A stretch of 61,892 nucleotides of DNA, taken from positions 1-61,892 of the forward strand of contig CAVFXQ010000011.1 in assembly GCA_963626555.1 (NCBI GenBank). Reading direction: 5' to 3'. Below the pieces are notes generated by a model. That model saw nothing but the letters and a program-made list of their open reading frames with translations, was not told the origin of the DNA and ran no database searches. Below are positions 53,570-61,643 of the stretch, one piece after another. Numbering within the stretch: position 1 is the first letter of the stretch; the number at the start of each line of letters is the position of its first letter. Made by a program: the position numbers and the translations under genes. Source of the stretch: UBA1181 sp963626555 (lineage in GTDB: Bacteria > Bacteroidota > Bacteroidia > Bacteroidales > Paludibacteraceae).

Positions 53570-54202
53570 GTGACTCATAGAACGCAATTCGCAGATTTTA
53601 AAATTTTAAGTGGTCTCGTTGTCTTTTTCAGTCTTTTACCGGTGAAATCATACGGGCAAGCGGCTGGAACAGACAGTGAGACTATCGCCTATATAGACAA
53701 GTTCTACAAGACGGCAATTGGTGAGATGTATGAGTATAGGATTCCCGCGAGCATAACGTTGGCGCAAGGAATCTTGGAGTCGGGGAGTGGGCGAAGCGAC
53801 CTTGCTGTGGTGGCTAATAATCATTTCGGAATTAAGTGTACGAGCGACTATCAAGGAGAAACTTATTTGAAAGATGACGACAAGAAAGACGATTGCTTTC
53901 GTGTCTATTTAGATGCAGCATCGTCCTATCGTGATCACTCGCTCTTTTTGGTTTATCGTAGTCGGTATTCCTTTTTGTTCAATTATTGGATAAAAGATTA
54001 TAAAGCATGGGCGATAGGACTGAAGAAGGCAGGGTATGCCACGAATCCAAATTATCCGCAACTCTTGATTGATGTGATTGAGAAATATCAATTGTATGAG
54101 TATGATCGTCACCCCGAAAAGTATGTGATGAAGCCAGAAGATGAAATCAGTGATTTCGCAAAAAAAGTGCTTCGGCAAGTTTCCGTTAATACGCAGGAAT
54201 AG
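53570..54202 (+). CDS. Secreted glucosaminidase (GH73-type peptidoglycan hydrolase)
   Basis: A 210-residue exported hydrolase. Signal peptide ends near PVKSYGQA. The catalytic domain has PASITLAQGILESGSGRSDLA, with the Glu of LESG as likely catalytic residue, and NNHFGIKCTSDYQG followed by FRVYLDAASSYRDHSLFL: the GH73 glucosaminidase pattern. The start codon is GTG at 53570 after AGAAAG; the next in-frame ATG is well inside the domain, so GTG (or an undetected alternative) must be used. Likely trims peptidoglycan during growth or separation. Confidence 0.88.
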   Translation: MTHRTQFADFKILSGLVVFFSLLPVKSYGQAAGTDSETIAYIDKFYKTAIGEMYEYRIPASITLAQGILESGSGRSDLAVVANNHFGIKCTSDYQGETYLKDDDKKDDCFRVYLDAASSYRDHSLFLVYRSRYSFLFNYWIKDYKAWAIGLKKAGYATNPNYPQLLIDVIEKYQLYEYDRHPEKYVMKPEDEISDFAKKVLRQVSVNTQE

Positions 54203-54208
54203 AAATTT

Positions 54209-54886
54209 ATGAATGATTACAAATTGGCAATCAATGTTTTATTGTTGATTGCTTCTTTTTTTCTTTGTCAGTGTGGAGGTTCTGATGACAAGCCACAGCG
54301 ATCAATTGTTGCCTCCGCTGATGATATGCGTTACGCATACGGGTTTCAAAGTGGAGACATATTGTTGATAGGAGATGATCGTTTGCGTTGTTGTAATTGG
54401 CAGGCGATCATTCCGAATGTGCGAATTGCAACGATAGCGGATAAGAAAACAACGATTGATCGTGAATTGACGGCGATGGAAGAGCGTTTTGCAGATAAAA
54501 CGCCGTCGAAAATTTTCCTGATGATGGGATTCAATGAGCTGAATGAAGGAGAGGCGGTGAATAGGGTATACGAACGATTTGTAGAGTACTATAAAGAGTT
54601 GCAAAATAAACTGCCCCAAACTGAGATTGTGATTCTGTCGCAGTTGCCGGTAGGGGAGGTCTTGAAGTATGGTGAAGGGAAAGCGACTTCTCAGAATGTC
54701 TTTGCCTACAATCAGTTTGTTAAGATGTATGCCTTAGAAAATGGGTTGAGCTATATAAATTTGTTTGATGAGATGGCTACAGAGGGTGGCATTTTGAAGA
54801 GTGAGTATGACGCGATGGATGGATTTCATTTGTTTCCGAACGCATACGTTGTGATGTCGTATCGGATGAAAAATTTGATGCAATAA
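54209..54886 (+). CDS. SGNH-fold lipoprotein lacking the usual catalytic serine
   Basis: A 225-residue lipoprotein: signal peptide with LCQC (Cys22), followed by GGSDDK. The mature domain has the order of SGNH/GDSL hydrolases: block I reads ILLIGDDRL, block III LMMGFNEL (Gly107, Asn109), and block V DGFHLFP (Asp204, His207). In block I the catalytic Ser is Asp57 (GDD in place of GDS), so classical esterase action is unlikely. It could bind a ligand or be a pseudo-enzyme. Only 6 bases follow the glucosaminidase gene, so the two are co-transcribed and may act on the cell envelope together. Confidence 0.75.
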   Translation: MNDYKLAINVLLLIASFFLCQCGGSDDKPQRSIVASADDMRYAYGFQSGDILLIGDDRLRCCNWQAIIPNVRIATIADKKTTIDRELTAMEERFADKTPSKIFLMMGFNELNEGEAVNRVYERFVEYYKELQNKLPQTEIVILSQLPVGEVLKYGEGKATSQNVFAYNQFVKMYALENGLSYINLFDEMATEGGILKSEYDAMDGFHLFPNAYVVMSYRMKNLMQ

Positions 54887-54912
54887 TTCCAAAAGATTTA
54901 AATGAGTTTTGT

Positions 54913-55674
54913 ATGGAGAGGATTGTTTTGATAACGGGAGCGACAAGCGGAATTGGAGAGGCTTGCGCTCGTAGATTTGCAAAAGAGGGATATTCGTTGA
55001 TCTTGACAGGAAGGAACGAGACGAAGTTGAATGAACTCAAGAACACTTTGGAGACGGAGCATAAAGTCTCAGTTTTACCTTTGTCTTTTGACGTGCGCAA
55101 TCGTCAGGAAGCAGTCAATAAGATTGAAAACTTGCCAAACGAATGGAAAAACATTGATATCTTGATTAATAATGCAGGCTTGGCAAGAGGATTGGATGCT
55201 GAATATGAAGGAGACTTCAACGAGTGGGACGAGATGATAGACACGAACATTAAGGGATTGTTGACGATGACTCGTTTGATAGTGCCTGGAATGGTAGAAC
55301 GAAACAAAGGACACGTCATTAACATAGGTTCTCTTGCGGGAGATGCGGCCTATGCCGGCGGAAATGTTTATTGTGCGACGAAGAGTGCTGTTAAAGCGAT
55401 ATCAGACGGATTGCGAATTGACGTTGCGCATACTGAAGTACGTGTTACGAATGTGAAGCCTGGATTGGTAGAAACCCATTTTTCGAATGTCAGATTTCGT
55501 GGCGATGATGAGCGAGCCGACAACGTGTATAAGGGAATTACACCGTTGAATGGTGATGATATCGCAGATGTGGTGTATTATGCAGCATCTGCGCCAAAAC
55601 ATGTGCAGATTGCAGAGGTCTTGGTGTTGGCAACGCATCAAGCCAACAGTTTTTGTGTTTACAAAGGAAATTAG
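54913..55674 (+). CDS. Short-chain dehydrogenase/reductase (YdfG-like)
   Basis: A 253-residue oxidoreductase. NAD(P) motif LITGATSGIGEA, RNET shortly after the second strand, NNAG, catalytic Ser-Tyr-Lys (IGSLAG, then VYCATKSA). The order and the C-terminal PGLVETHFSNVRF match YdfG-like 3-hydroxy acid dehydrogenases, but substrate is uncertain. It lies 26 bases after the SGNH-fold gene. Confidence 0.92.
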   Translation: MERIVLITGATSGIGEACARRFAKEGYSLILTGRNETKLNELKNTLETEHKVSVLPLSFDVRNRQEAVNKIENLPNEWKNIDILINNAGLARGLDAEYEGDFNEWDEMIDTNIKGLLTMTRLIVPGMVERNKGHVINIGSLAGDAAYAGGNVYCATKSAVKAISDGLRIDVAHTEVRVTNVKPGLVETHFSNVRFRGDDERADNVYKGITPLNGDDIADVVYYAASAPKHVQIAEVLVLATHQANSFCVYKGN

Positions 55675-55754
55675 TTTTTGTAGCGTAAATAAGGCAATGG
55701 CACAAAGAGTGTATATGTACACTGAAATAGCCTATAATGAGAGAAGTAACTCCG

Positions 55755-56663
55755 TTAAAGAGTTACTTCTTTGTATATACTTTTGATTTCGTTCTTGTCG
55801 ATTTCATCAAAATCTTTTCTGCGAGGAAGAACTAAAATACCTGCCATGTCAATTGCTCCTGGACTGACCATTCTAAAGGCCTCTCCTTCTGCGAAAAAGC
55901 ATTCGGGACGATGTCTCTTTCGAGGGAAAACGAAAAGGTGGTAAATCCCATTCTCATACAATCCAAAGAGATTCATCTTAGGCTCTTCTTCGTTATTGTT
56001 GAGCATCTGATATTGTTTGTACACTTGTTCAAAGTAGGATTTGGCAAGTTCTGCGGATTCGCTTTCAATATGAATCGTCGTTCTTCCGTAGTTTGTCCAA
56101 AGTTCCATTTTCCCGTTTGCTAAGACTGTCCTGCCATTTGCTTTGCTCTCAGACAATATCCTTTTCCCCACTTTGTCTTTTTCTGTTTCAAAAGGAAGTT
56201 GTCCTTTGAAGACGGCTTGAAAGTGTAGATGATCGGGTGCGGAAGCTCCACTTGCAGGTCCGTTGTAGAGCAAAGTAAAATTAGGCAATTCCTTTGTGAA
56301 TAAGATGAACTCAGAAATTACAGGAAGAATGGCTTGTGGTTGATGTAGGTTGTTTATAATTGTCAGATGTCCCTTTAAAATAGGAAAAGGATTGACAAAA
56401 ACAGTGAAATTTTTGTTGATTGGCAATCCTCGTTGTACGACAGGACGGTTCTCTTCGCAAAGAAAACATTTACGGTTGGCAATAGACTTCGCATCTAATT
56501 TGGCATTGCTGGATACCTCTCTGGCAGGGTTGAATTGCGTGAAGATTGTGAAATCACCGAAGTCAAATTTTTTGAGTTCAACACAGTCCAATTGCAAAAC
56601 ACGCTCACGGAAATCGTTCCATTCCGTGAGCTGTTCATTATAGAGTCTCGTTGCATCAATCAT
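55755..56663 (-). CDS. HIT-superfamily nucleotide-sugar phosphorylase homologue (DUF4922)
   Basis: A 302-residue protein. A CxxC zinc-like pair in RKCFLCEENRP is followed by INKNFTVFVNPFPILKGHLTI and then ASGASAPDHLHFQAVF, an H-x-H motif of the HIT superfamily that includes GalT, Ap4A phosphorylase and GDP-sugar phosphorylases. This family carries the label DUF4922 in my memory. Inferred role: release or transfer of a nucleotide from a sugar nucleotide. Its gene begins 12 bases after a glycosyltransferase gene on the same strand, which points to one pathway: recycling or making a sugar nucleotide for the transferase. Confidence 0.8.
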   Translation of the reverse strand: MIDATRLYNEQLTEWNDFRERVLQLDCVELKKFDFGDFTIFTQFNPAREVSSNAKLDAKSIANRKCFLCEENRPVVQRGLPINKNFTVFVNPFPILKGHLTIINNLHQPQAILPVISEFILFTKELPNFTLLYNGPASGASAPDHLHFQAVFKGQLPFETEKDKVGKRILSESKANGRTVLANGKMELWTNYGRTTIHIESESAELAKSYFEQVYKQYQMLNNNEEEPKMNLFGLYENGIYHLFVFPRKRHRPECFFAEGEAFRMVSPGAIDMAGILVLPRRKDFDEIDKNEIKSIYKEVTL

Positions 56664-56675
56664 ACTGAGCGTATG

Positions 56676-58178
56676 TTATCGGCGATACATCTGTTGTTGT
56701 TGCTGTTGCTGCATTTGCTGTTGTTGCTGTTGCAAGCGACGTTTGTTTTGTTTGTGGCGTCGGAGCAAAGCGAGCGTACGCAATTTGTCTTTGTATCTGT
56801 CGTTTTCGTTTTGCTTCTCTATGCTAATATTGCTGTCGGTGTTGTCTTCCCAACGTCTACAAAGATAGATGGAGTTGAAGATGCGGCCGATTTGATAGTC
56901 GTGTGAGATAGTCAATCCCATAGCGTAATCCTCACCATAGCTTGTGTTCGGCATGTGGTAGCTTCTAAGAATTGGAGTGAAGAAAGCTCGAGGAGCTCCT
57001 AATCCATTGATGCGAAGAGCGTTGTTACGTCCGTTCTTTGGTGTCCACTCACGGTGGTCAATCAAACCAGGTTCTATTGGGTTGAAATCAAAGTCGGTGA
57101 CTGTGTAACTACCAATGACCATTGCACACTGCAACTTGTAGAACGTATTGACGATGGTTTGCAGAGTATGTTCCGTTTGGTAGATGTCGTCGCTGTCCAA
57201 TTGAACGGCGAATCGTCCGCAGTGGATGTTGTCAATGGCAAGATTCCAACATCCTCCGATATTAAGATCGTCACGTTCTGGAATGATATGGATGATACGG
57301 TTGTCTTGTTGAGCGAATTTATCAATGATTTCAGAAGTGCCGTCGGTTGAATGATTATCAACAATAATGATGTTGAAAGGAAACTCGGCTGATTGGTTGA
57401 TGGCAGATTGAATTGCGTCTGAGATCGTCTTTGCTCGGTTTTTTACGGGAATGATGATGCTAGCCTCATTCTCAAAATAGTCTAATTCAAAATTGATGGG
57501 TTTGAAGACTGGCTCCAAGAAACCTCCAGTTTCTCTTAGGTGGCGTGTGCAAGCCATCTCCTTTTCTATCTGGTCTTCACGGTTGCGGGGGTCAACATAG
57601 CTGAACATCCCTTTGTTCGCATCTCCTTCAACGGTGTAGAGTAGCTCGTTAAGGTGGAAGATAGGACGTTTAGAGGAGAGAGCAAGACGCGTCCTGTACC
57701 AACCAGAAGTAACATAGTTCTCTTTGTTGTTGTTTACTTCTTGCTGGAATGCTTTGCGGTTTATCAAAATGACAGAACCGAAGTCGAAGTTGTCGCGGAG
57801 ACTACCCAACTGATAGTCAATGGTAGGGTGGGCACGTTTAACGCCATCGATCACCTCGTAGTAGTCTGCGTAAATAATGCCAGCCTGCGTGATTGTGGCG
57901 ACTTGGTTCAATCTTTCAACGCCATATTGAGAGAAATGAAAAGGCACATTGTGAGGACAATACATAATGTAGTCGTTTTGTGCCATTAGAGAGATGAACT
58001 TCATTGTTCGTGAACTCTCCAGGTTGTTTGTGACGATAGTCCTATAGCCAAGCTGCGGAACTGCGGTTTGGTCTGAAACAAGTAAAATAATCTCTCCAAC
58101 GCATCTCTCTTCTCTCAGGGCATTTATTGTTTCAATAGTCGTCTCATCACTGAGGTAAGGAATAAAACAATCAATCAT
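56676..58178 (-). CDS. Family 2 glycosyltransferase with polyglutamine tail
   Basis: A 500-residue cytoplasmic protein. Residues about 1-230 are a divergent nucleotide-sugar fold (with YCPHNVPFHFSQYG), then a clear GT2 (GT-A) domain from about 240: ASIIIPVKNRAKTISDAI, IIIVDNHSTDGTSEI and the metal-binding LDSDD. The C-terminal end is RRLQQQQQQMQQQQQQQMYRR: 13 glutamines in two runs separated by Met. No membrane segment is seen, so it transfers to a soluble or membrane-associated acceptor. Pairs with the DUF4922 gene downstream (12-base gap). The upstream gap to 58288 is AT-rich with a hairpin (AAAGAAC/GTTCTTT). Confidence 0.88.
   Translation of the reverse strand: MIDCFIPYLSDETTIETINALREERCVGEIILLVSDQTAVPQLGYRTIVTNNLESSRTMKFISLMAQNDYIMYCPHNVPFHFSQYGVERLNQVATITQAGIIYADYYEVIDGVKRAHPTIDYQLGSLRDNFDFGSVILINRKAFQQEVNNNKENYVTSGWYRTRLALSSKRPIFHLNELLYTVEGDANKGMFSYVDPRNREDQIEKEMACTRHLRETGGFLEPVFKPINFELDYFENEASIIIPVKNRAKTISDAIQSAINQSAEFPFNIIIVDNHSTDGTSEIIDKFAQQDNRIIHIIPERDDLNIGGCWNLAIDNIHCGRFAVQLDSDDIYQTEHTLQTIVNTFYKLQCAMVIGSYTVTDFDFNPIEPGLIDHREWTPKNGRNNALRINGLGAPRAFFTPILRSYHMPNTSYGEDYAMGLTISHDYQIGRIFNSIYLCRRWEDNTDSNISIEKQNENDRYKDKLRTLALLRRHKQNKRRLQQQQQQMQQQQQQQMYRR
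56691..56732. repeat. Trinucleotide repeat coding polyglutamine
   Basis: Runs of CAA/CAG on the minus strand (7 Gln at 56691-56711, Met 56712-56714, 6 Gln at 56715-56732). Mixed CAA and CAG codons make simple slippage less likely than in a pure repeat, but length change remains possible. Confidence 0.9.
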
Positions 58179-58288
58179 ACTAATAATAATTTTAAAAAAT
58201 ATTTCGTTTATACTTTAATTTCGGCAAGTAATAAAGAACGTGTTCTCGGTTCTTTTTGTATTCTGCGAATATACAAACAATATTAAAA

Positions 58289-61288
58289 TTATTTCTCGAA
58301 GAACGATATAATCTCTTTCATAAAAGAATTTTTTCCGTCTTCGCCTTCTATGCTTTCAAATGGAACTGACGAGACGACTGTTTTGTATCGTCCTCGATAG
58401 CCGACGGTGGCGGGCAGATTACATCCTTCAAAGGAGTGAATGATTTGGGAGCCATTGGCTGTATCGATTCCGTCGGGAGCTTCAACTGCATATTGTTTGT
58501 CGTTTAATACGTTGCAGTAGCGATAGAATTGGGTGTTGAACTCATCCCAAATGGAAAAATAGTTGGAAATAAGACCGCGTGTAGACAGGTGGCTTTCGCT
58601 TAGTTTGTAATGTAAAATTTTTATGGCAAAGCGAATCACATTTTCGTCGCAAGAGTCTCGCTCAAAGATGTCGGAAGCCACGTATGCACCGCTGACAAAG
58701 AGGTTGCCGTGAGCTTTAGTGAGGTATTTTTCCAATTTTATTCTCAGTTTTTGAGGGAAAAGTTCATAACGGATTTCATCACCTACTTTCGTGCTTTTTT
58801 GTTCGCCTAAAATCAAATCAACAAAATTGTAGGTGTGAAGTCCGAAGCTTCCTTCGTAGATAGCCTCGTCGCTACACGATACAAACGAATAACCTGCGGC
58901 TAATATTGCTTTCCCATGCGGATAAGTGAAGTCGAAGGTGTTGCCTGCTATCTTATTGTTTTCAAAGAGGGCATGGCTGGCACCATGTCCTGGAGCTTGG
59001 TTCGTCTTGAATTTTTTGTACTTGTTGAAGGAGTATTGGCTACCAGTATAACTTAAATCGTAGTGGTACGGGACACCGTTATCATCGGTGTCTAAGAAAC
59101 CAGAGAAGAGAGGAGACTCAAAAGAAGATGGGGCAGAAACTCTGTGAAATCCGTTGATGATGAGAGCGGTTTTATCGGAGTTTGGAACATAGCCTGCGGT
59201 AAGTACCTCGGAAGGGAAGCTTTCGCCTCCGTCGTTACAAGCGGTTACCCTAAATCGGTAGATTTGGTTGGGAACAAGAGTTACTTGTATGGAAGGAGAT
59301 GAGACGAGTTCTCCATCGTTCCAACCATTGTCTCCAATTGCGGTGTAGAGTATATAGCGGTCGGGCGAGGCTGTCGGCTCAAGACTGTCAATTTGAGCTT
59401 CCCAGTTGAGTGTCACCACATTATGTTCGTCGTTTGAGAATTCAGCATGGAATTTATGCACGGGAAGAGGCTGAACGACGTAAGGTCGCCCTTGTTGGGT
59501 GCAAAGAAATTTCAGTATTCCTTTATAGATGGCGCGACTGACGATGAAACGAAAACTTGGATCTAATCCGTATCGCATATCTGTGAAATTCTGGTGAGAA
59601 AGCAATTCTAAAAGTGTAGTTGGAACTTGAGGAACGCGAGCTTCATAGTAGGATGCATCTGTCAGTTTTCTTCGCGTCCAGTTAGGACGAAATGTTTGAC
59701 GGATATCATTGACCACCTGGGTTTGTAGGATGTCGGTGAAGTCCCGAGCAGCGATACGCCGGTTGCCAGCATCGTAGGTGCGGAGGTTGTTGCTTTCAGA
59801 CATGTAGATGCCCATCGTTCCAATGATGGAGTCTTTATAAACATAACCTGCGTCGGTGTGTAGTCCGAATGCTAACTGAATTGGTATGTTAAGTCCTTGT
59901 GTGTTAGGAGATTTAGAAGAACCACCAATGAGATGATTTACCCAGTGTCCACGGCTCATATAGTCGTCTTTGTAGTCGTCTACAAACTCTGTGTGAGAGT
60001 AGACGGAGTCAGGAAATCCTGCCCATTGTAGCCAGTAGCGAGCTCCCTCTAAGTATTTGGGTTTGTTGCTGAATACGATGGAGTCTTGCTCATTACGCTT
60101 TGCCACGACACCATAGCCTCCCCCAAAACGAACCGCATCTGCTGTTACGATGGTGCCGTTGCGTCCTCTATTGGACAGCTCAACGCTTGCAATATCTGGG
60201 TTAACTCCTTTTTTAAAGTGAAAAGTTCCCAAGTAGATCCAAGTGCTTCCGCCCATTTGCTGATTCACATTGAAGTGAGAAGCTCCTCCTGTATGGTAAA
60301 CTGTGTAGTGGGCGTTTTTAGTGCTGTTGGGAAGAGTGTGGTAGGAGATATAGACGGCATAGTCGCCATCTTCAGGGATGTCAGGAGTCCAAGATGCGCC
60401 TGCCGAACCGTTTTTGTGCGCTTTTATCTGTCTGTAAGTGCCGTAACAGAAAGGATTGTCGCCATCTAAATAAGGTACGTCGCTGCGAGCGAAACCAGAG
60501 GTGTCTCCAGTGTGCCACTTATGACTTTCATCATTGACTTCATCATATAGGAAATCGCGGTCATCATTATCCACGACTACTTCGTTAAGTTGAGTGTCCC
60601 TTTCTCGTGGCATCATCACGTATGCGCCTGCTTTTTCAAGCATAGGGACGATGAATGGGATTACATAGTCGGAAGTGTAGGTGTCTTCTGCCACTTGGAA
60701 AAGTCGTGGACGTTGCCATACCCAGTCGTTCTCTCTACGCTCGAAATAGCAACCATGACTTGCCCACAATGCTAAAACATTGTTTGAAAGCCCCTTGGGA
60801 AAATTACGAATCGGACTAACTCTTCGGACAATGCAGGGCTCGTCATTGTTGTCTATGTTGAGACGTTTTTTATCAATTTTTATACTTGTTCTGTAAAAAT
60901 TGGGAACAAGGTCTGATATTTCGTAGCCGTTGATGAAAATCTCTATTTTGTAATTTTTGAGATGGTTAGGAAGAACGCTGCGCACGGTGTCGTAGGCGGT
61001 GCGGACGATTTCCTCACGAAAAGGAACGCTTTCTGCATATTTGTTTGCGTAGATAGTAAAAATTTTTTTTTCGTCATTGATAAATACACTATCGCTTTGT
61101 GCGATATTATCTTTTAGAATAGGGGATAGACTTTTGAAATATGCAAAGAGGGAGGCATTCAGTTCTTTGTTGTATGGAACAACTACACTGGGCGGTTTTT
61201 TCACGGCTTTCACTTTTGCCGAGGCGACATTCTGCTCAGACCCGATGAAACAGAGCAAAAGAAGTAGCAATGTCGTAATTCTCTTCAT
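58289..61288 (-). CDS. Large secreted amidase-like protein with golvesin-type and fibronectin III domains
   Basis: A 999-residue protein. Signal peptide about 1-24 (ending ASAKVKA). N-terminal domain to about 150 with FINGYEISDLVPNFYR. An Amidase_3-like (N-acetylmuramoyl-L-alanine amidase) fold appears split: VLALWASHGCYFE, later GLHTDAGYV and TTLLELLSHQNFTDMRYG. Between them (about 270-400) is a golvesin C-terminal-like carbohydrate-binding beta domain (YAVYISYHTLPNSTKNAHYTV region). A fibronectin III-like part follows (about 635-705) and a long C-terminal region (FHRVSAPSSFESP onwards) of unknown fold. Such proteins are often named xanthan lyase-like. No sorting domain is evident. It may remodel peptidoglycan. 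Confidence 0.75.
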   Translation of the reverse strand: MKRITTLLLLLLCFIGSEQNVASAKVKAVKKPPSVVVPYNKELNASLFAYFKSLSPILKDNIAQSDSVFINDEKKIFTIYANKYAESVPFREEIVRTAYDTVRSVLPNHLKNYKIEIFINGYEISDLVPNFYRTSIKIDKKRLNIDNNDEPCIVRRVSPIRNFPKGLSNNVLALWASHGCYFERRENDWVWQRPRLFQVAEDTYTSDYVIPFIVPMLEKAGAYVMMPRERDTQLNEVVVDNDDRDFLYDEVNDESHKWHTGDTSGFARSDVPYLDGDNPFCYGTYRQIKAHKNGSAGASWTPDIPEDGDYAVYISYHTLPNSTKNAHYTVYHTGGASHFNVNQQMGGSTWIYLGTFHFKKGVNPDIASVELSNRGRNGTIVTADAVRFGGGYGVVAKRNEQDSIVFSNKPKYLEGARYWLQWAGFPDSVYSHTEFVDDYKDDYMSRGHWVNHLIGGSSKSPNTQGLNIPIQLAFGLHTDAGYVYKDSIIGTMGIYMSESNNLRTYDAGNRRIAARDFTDILQTQVVNDIRQTFRPNWTRRKLTDASYYEARVPQVPTTLLELLSHQNFTDMRYGLDPSFRFIVSRAIYKGILKFLCTQQGRPYVVQPLPVHKFHAEFSNDEHNVVTLNWEAQIDSLEPTASPDRYILYTAIGDNGWNDGELVSSPSIQVTLVPNQIYRFRVTACNDGGESFPSEVLTAGYVPNSDKTALIINGFHRVSAPSSFESPLFSGFLDTDDNGVPYHYDLSYTGSQYSFNKYKKFKTNQAPGHGASHALFENNKIAGNTFDFTYPHGKAILAAGYSFVSCSDEAIYEGSFGLHTYNFVDLILGEQKSTKVGDEIRYELFPQKLRIKLEKYLTKAHGNLFVSGAYVASDIFERDSCDENVIRFAIKILHYKLSESHLSTRGLISNYFSIWDEFNTQFYRYCNVLNDKQYAVEAPDGIDTANGSQIIHSFEGCNLPATVGYRGRYKTVVSSVPFESIEGEDGKNSFMKEIISFFEK

Positions 61289-61350
61289 AGGTGATTGAAA
61301 ATTAGAGTGTTAAGCAGAACAGATAAAAAGGAGGTGAGCGGAAACGAAAA

Positions 61351-61380
61351 AAGTGCTTTACGGGAAAGCACTTTTTTTTC
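61351..61380. terminator. Bidirectional terminator between tRNA-Leu and the amidase-like gene
   Basis: AAGTGCTTT/AAAGCACTT (61351-61359, 61365-61373) with T-runs on both strands. It terminates tRNA-Leu on the minus strand. Confidence 0.8.
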
Positions 61381-61385
61381 GAGGG

Positions 61386-61471
61386 TGGTACCCAGGGCGA
61401 GACTCGAACTCGCACAACCTTTCAGTCACTAGTACCTGAAACTAGCGTGTCTACCATTTCACCACCTGGGC
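61386..61471 (-). tRNA. tRNA-Leu (anticodon CAG)
   Basis: A type II tRNA with a long variable arm, read on the minus strand. Acceptor GCCCAGG/CCTGGGT with a first G-T pair; anticodon stem CTAGT/ACTAG with loop TTCAGGT (anticodon CAG); variable arm; T arm with TTCGAGTC; discriminator A and encoded CCA (61386-61388). Confidence 0.95.
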
Positions 61472-61489
61472 ATAATCCCGATAGCGTTT

Positions 61490-61520
61490 GCAAATTTAAG
61501 GAATTAATTTGAAATACAAT
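61490..61520 (-). promoter_or_regulatory. Promoter of tRNA-Leu
   Basis: On the minus strand ATTG (plus 61517-61520), an 18-base spacer, TAAATTTGC (plus 61490-61498). Start near 61484, 13 bases before the tRNA. Confidence 0.7.
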
Positions 61521-61589
61521 AGGTGAAGAATGTTTTTCTGGGCGTCAATTTAAAAAAGAAAATGCAAAAGCACAAGATAATGAGTCCCC

Positions 61590-61621
61590 TTTACGGAGGA
61601 CACATTTTTTTGTATCTTTGC
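61590..61621 (+). promoter_or_regulatory. Promoter of the right-edge gene
   Basis: TTTA at 61590-61593, 19-base spacer, TATCTTTGC at 61613-61621. Confidence 0.65.
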
Positions 61622-61643
61622 CAAAACACAAAAAAATGGCGAT

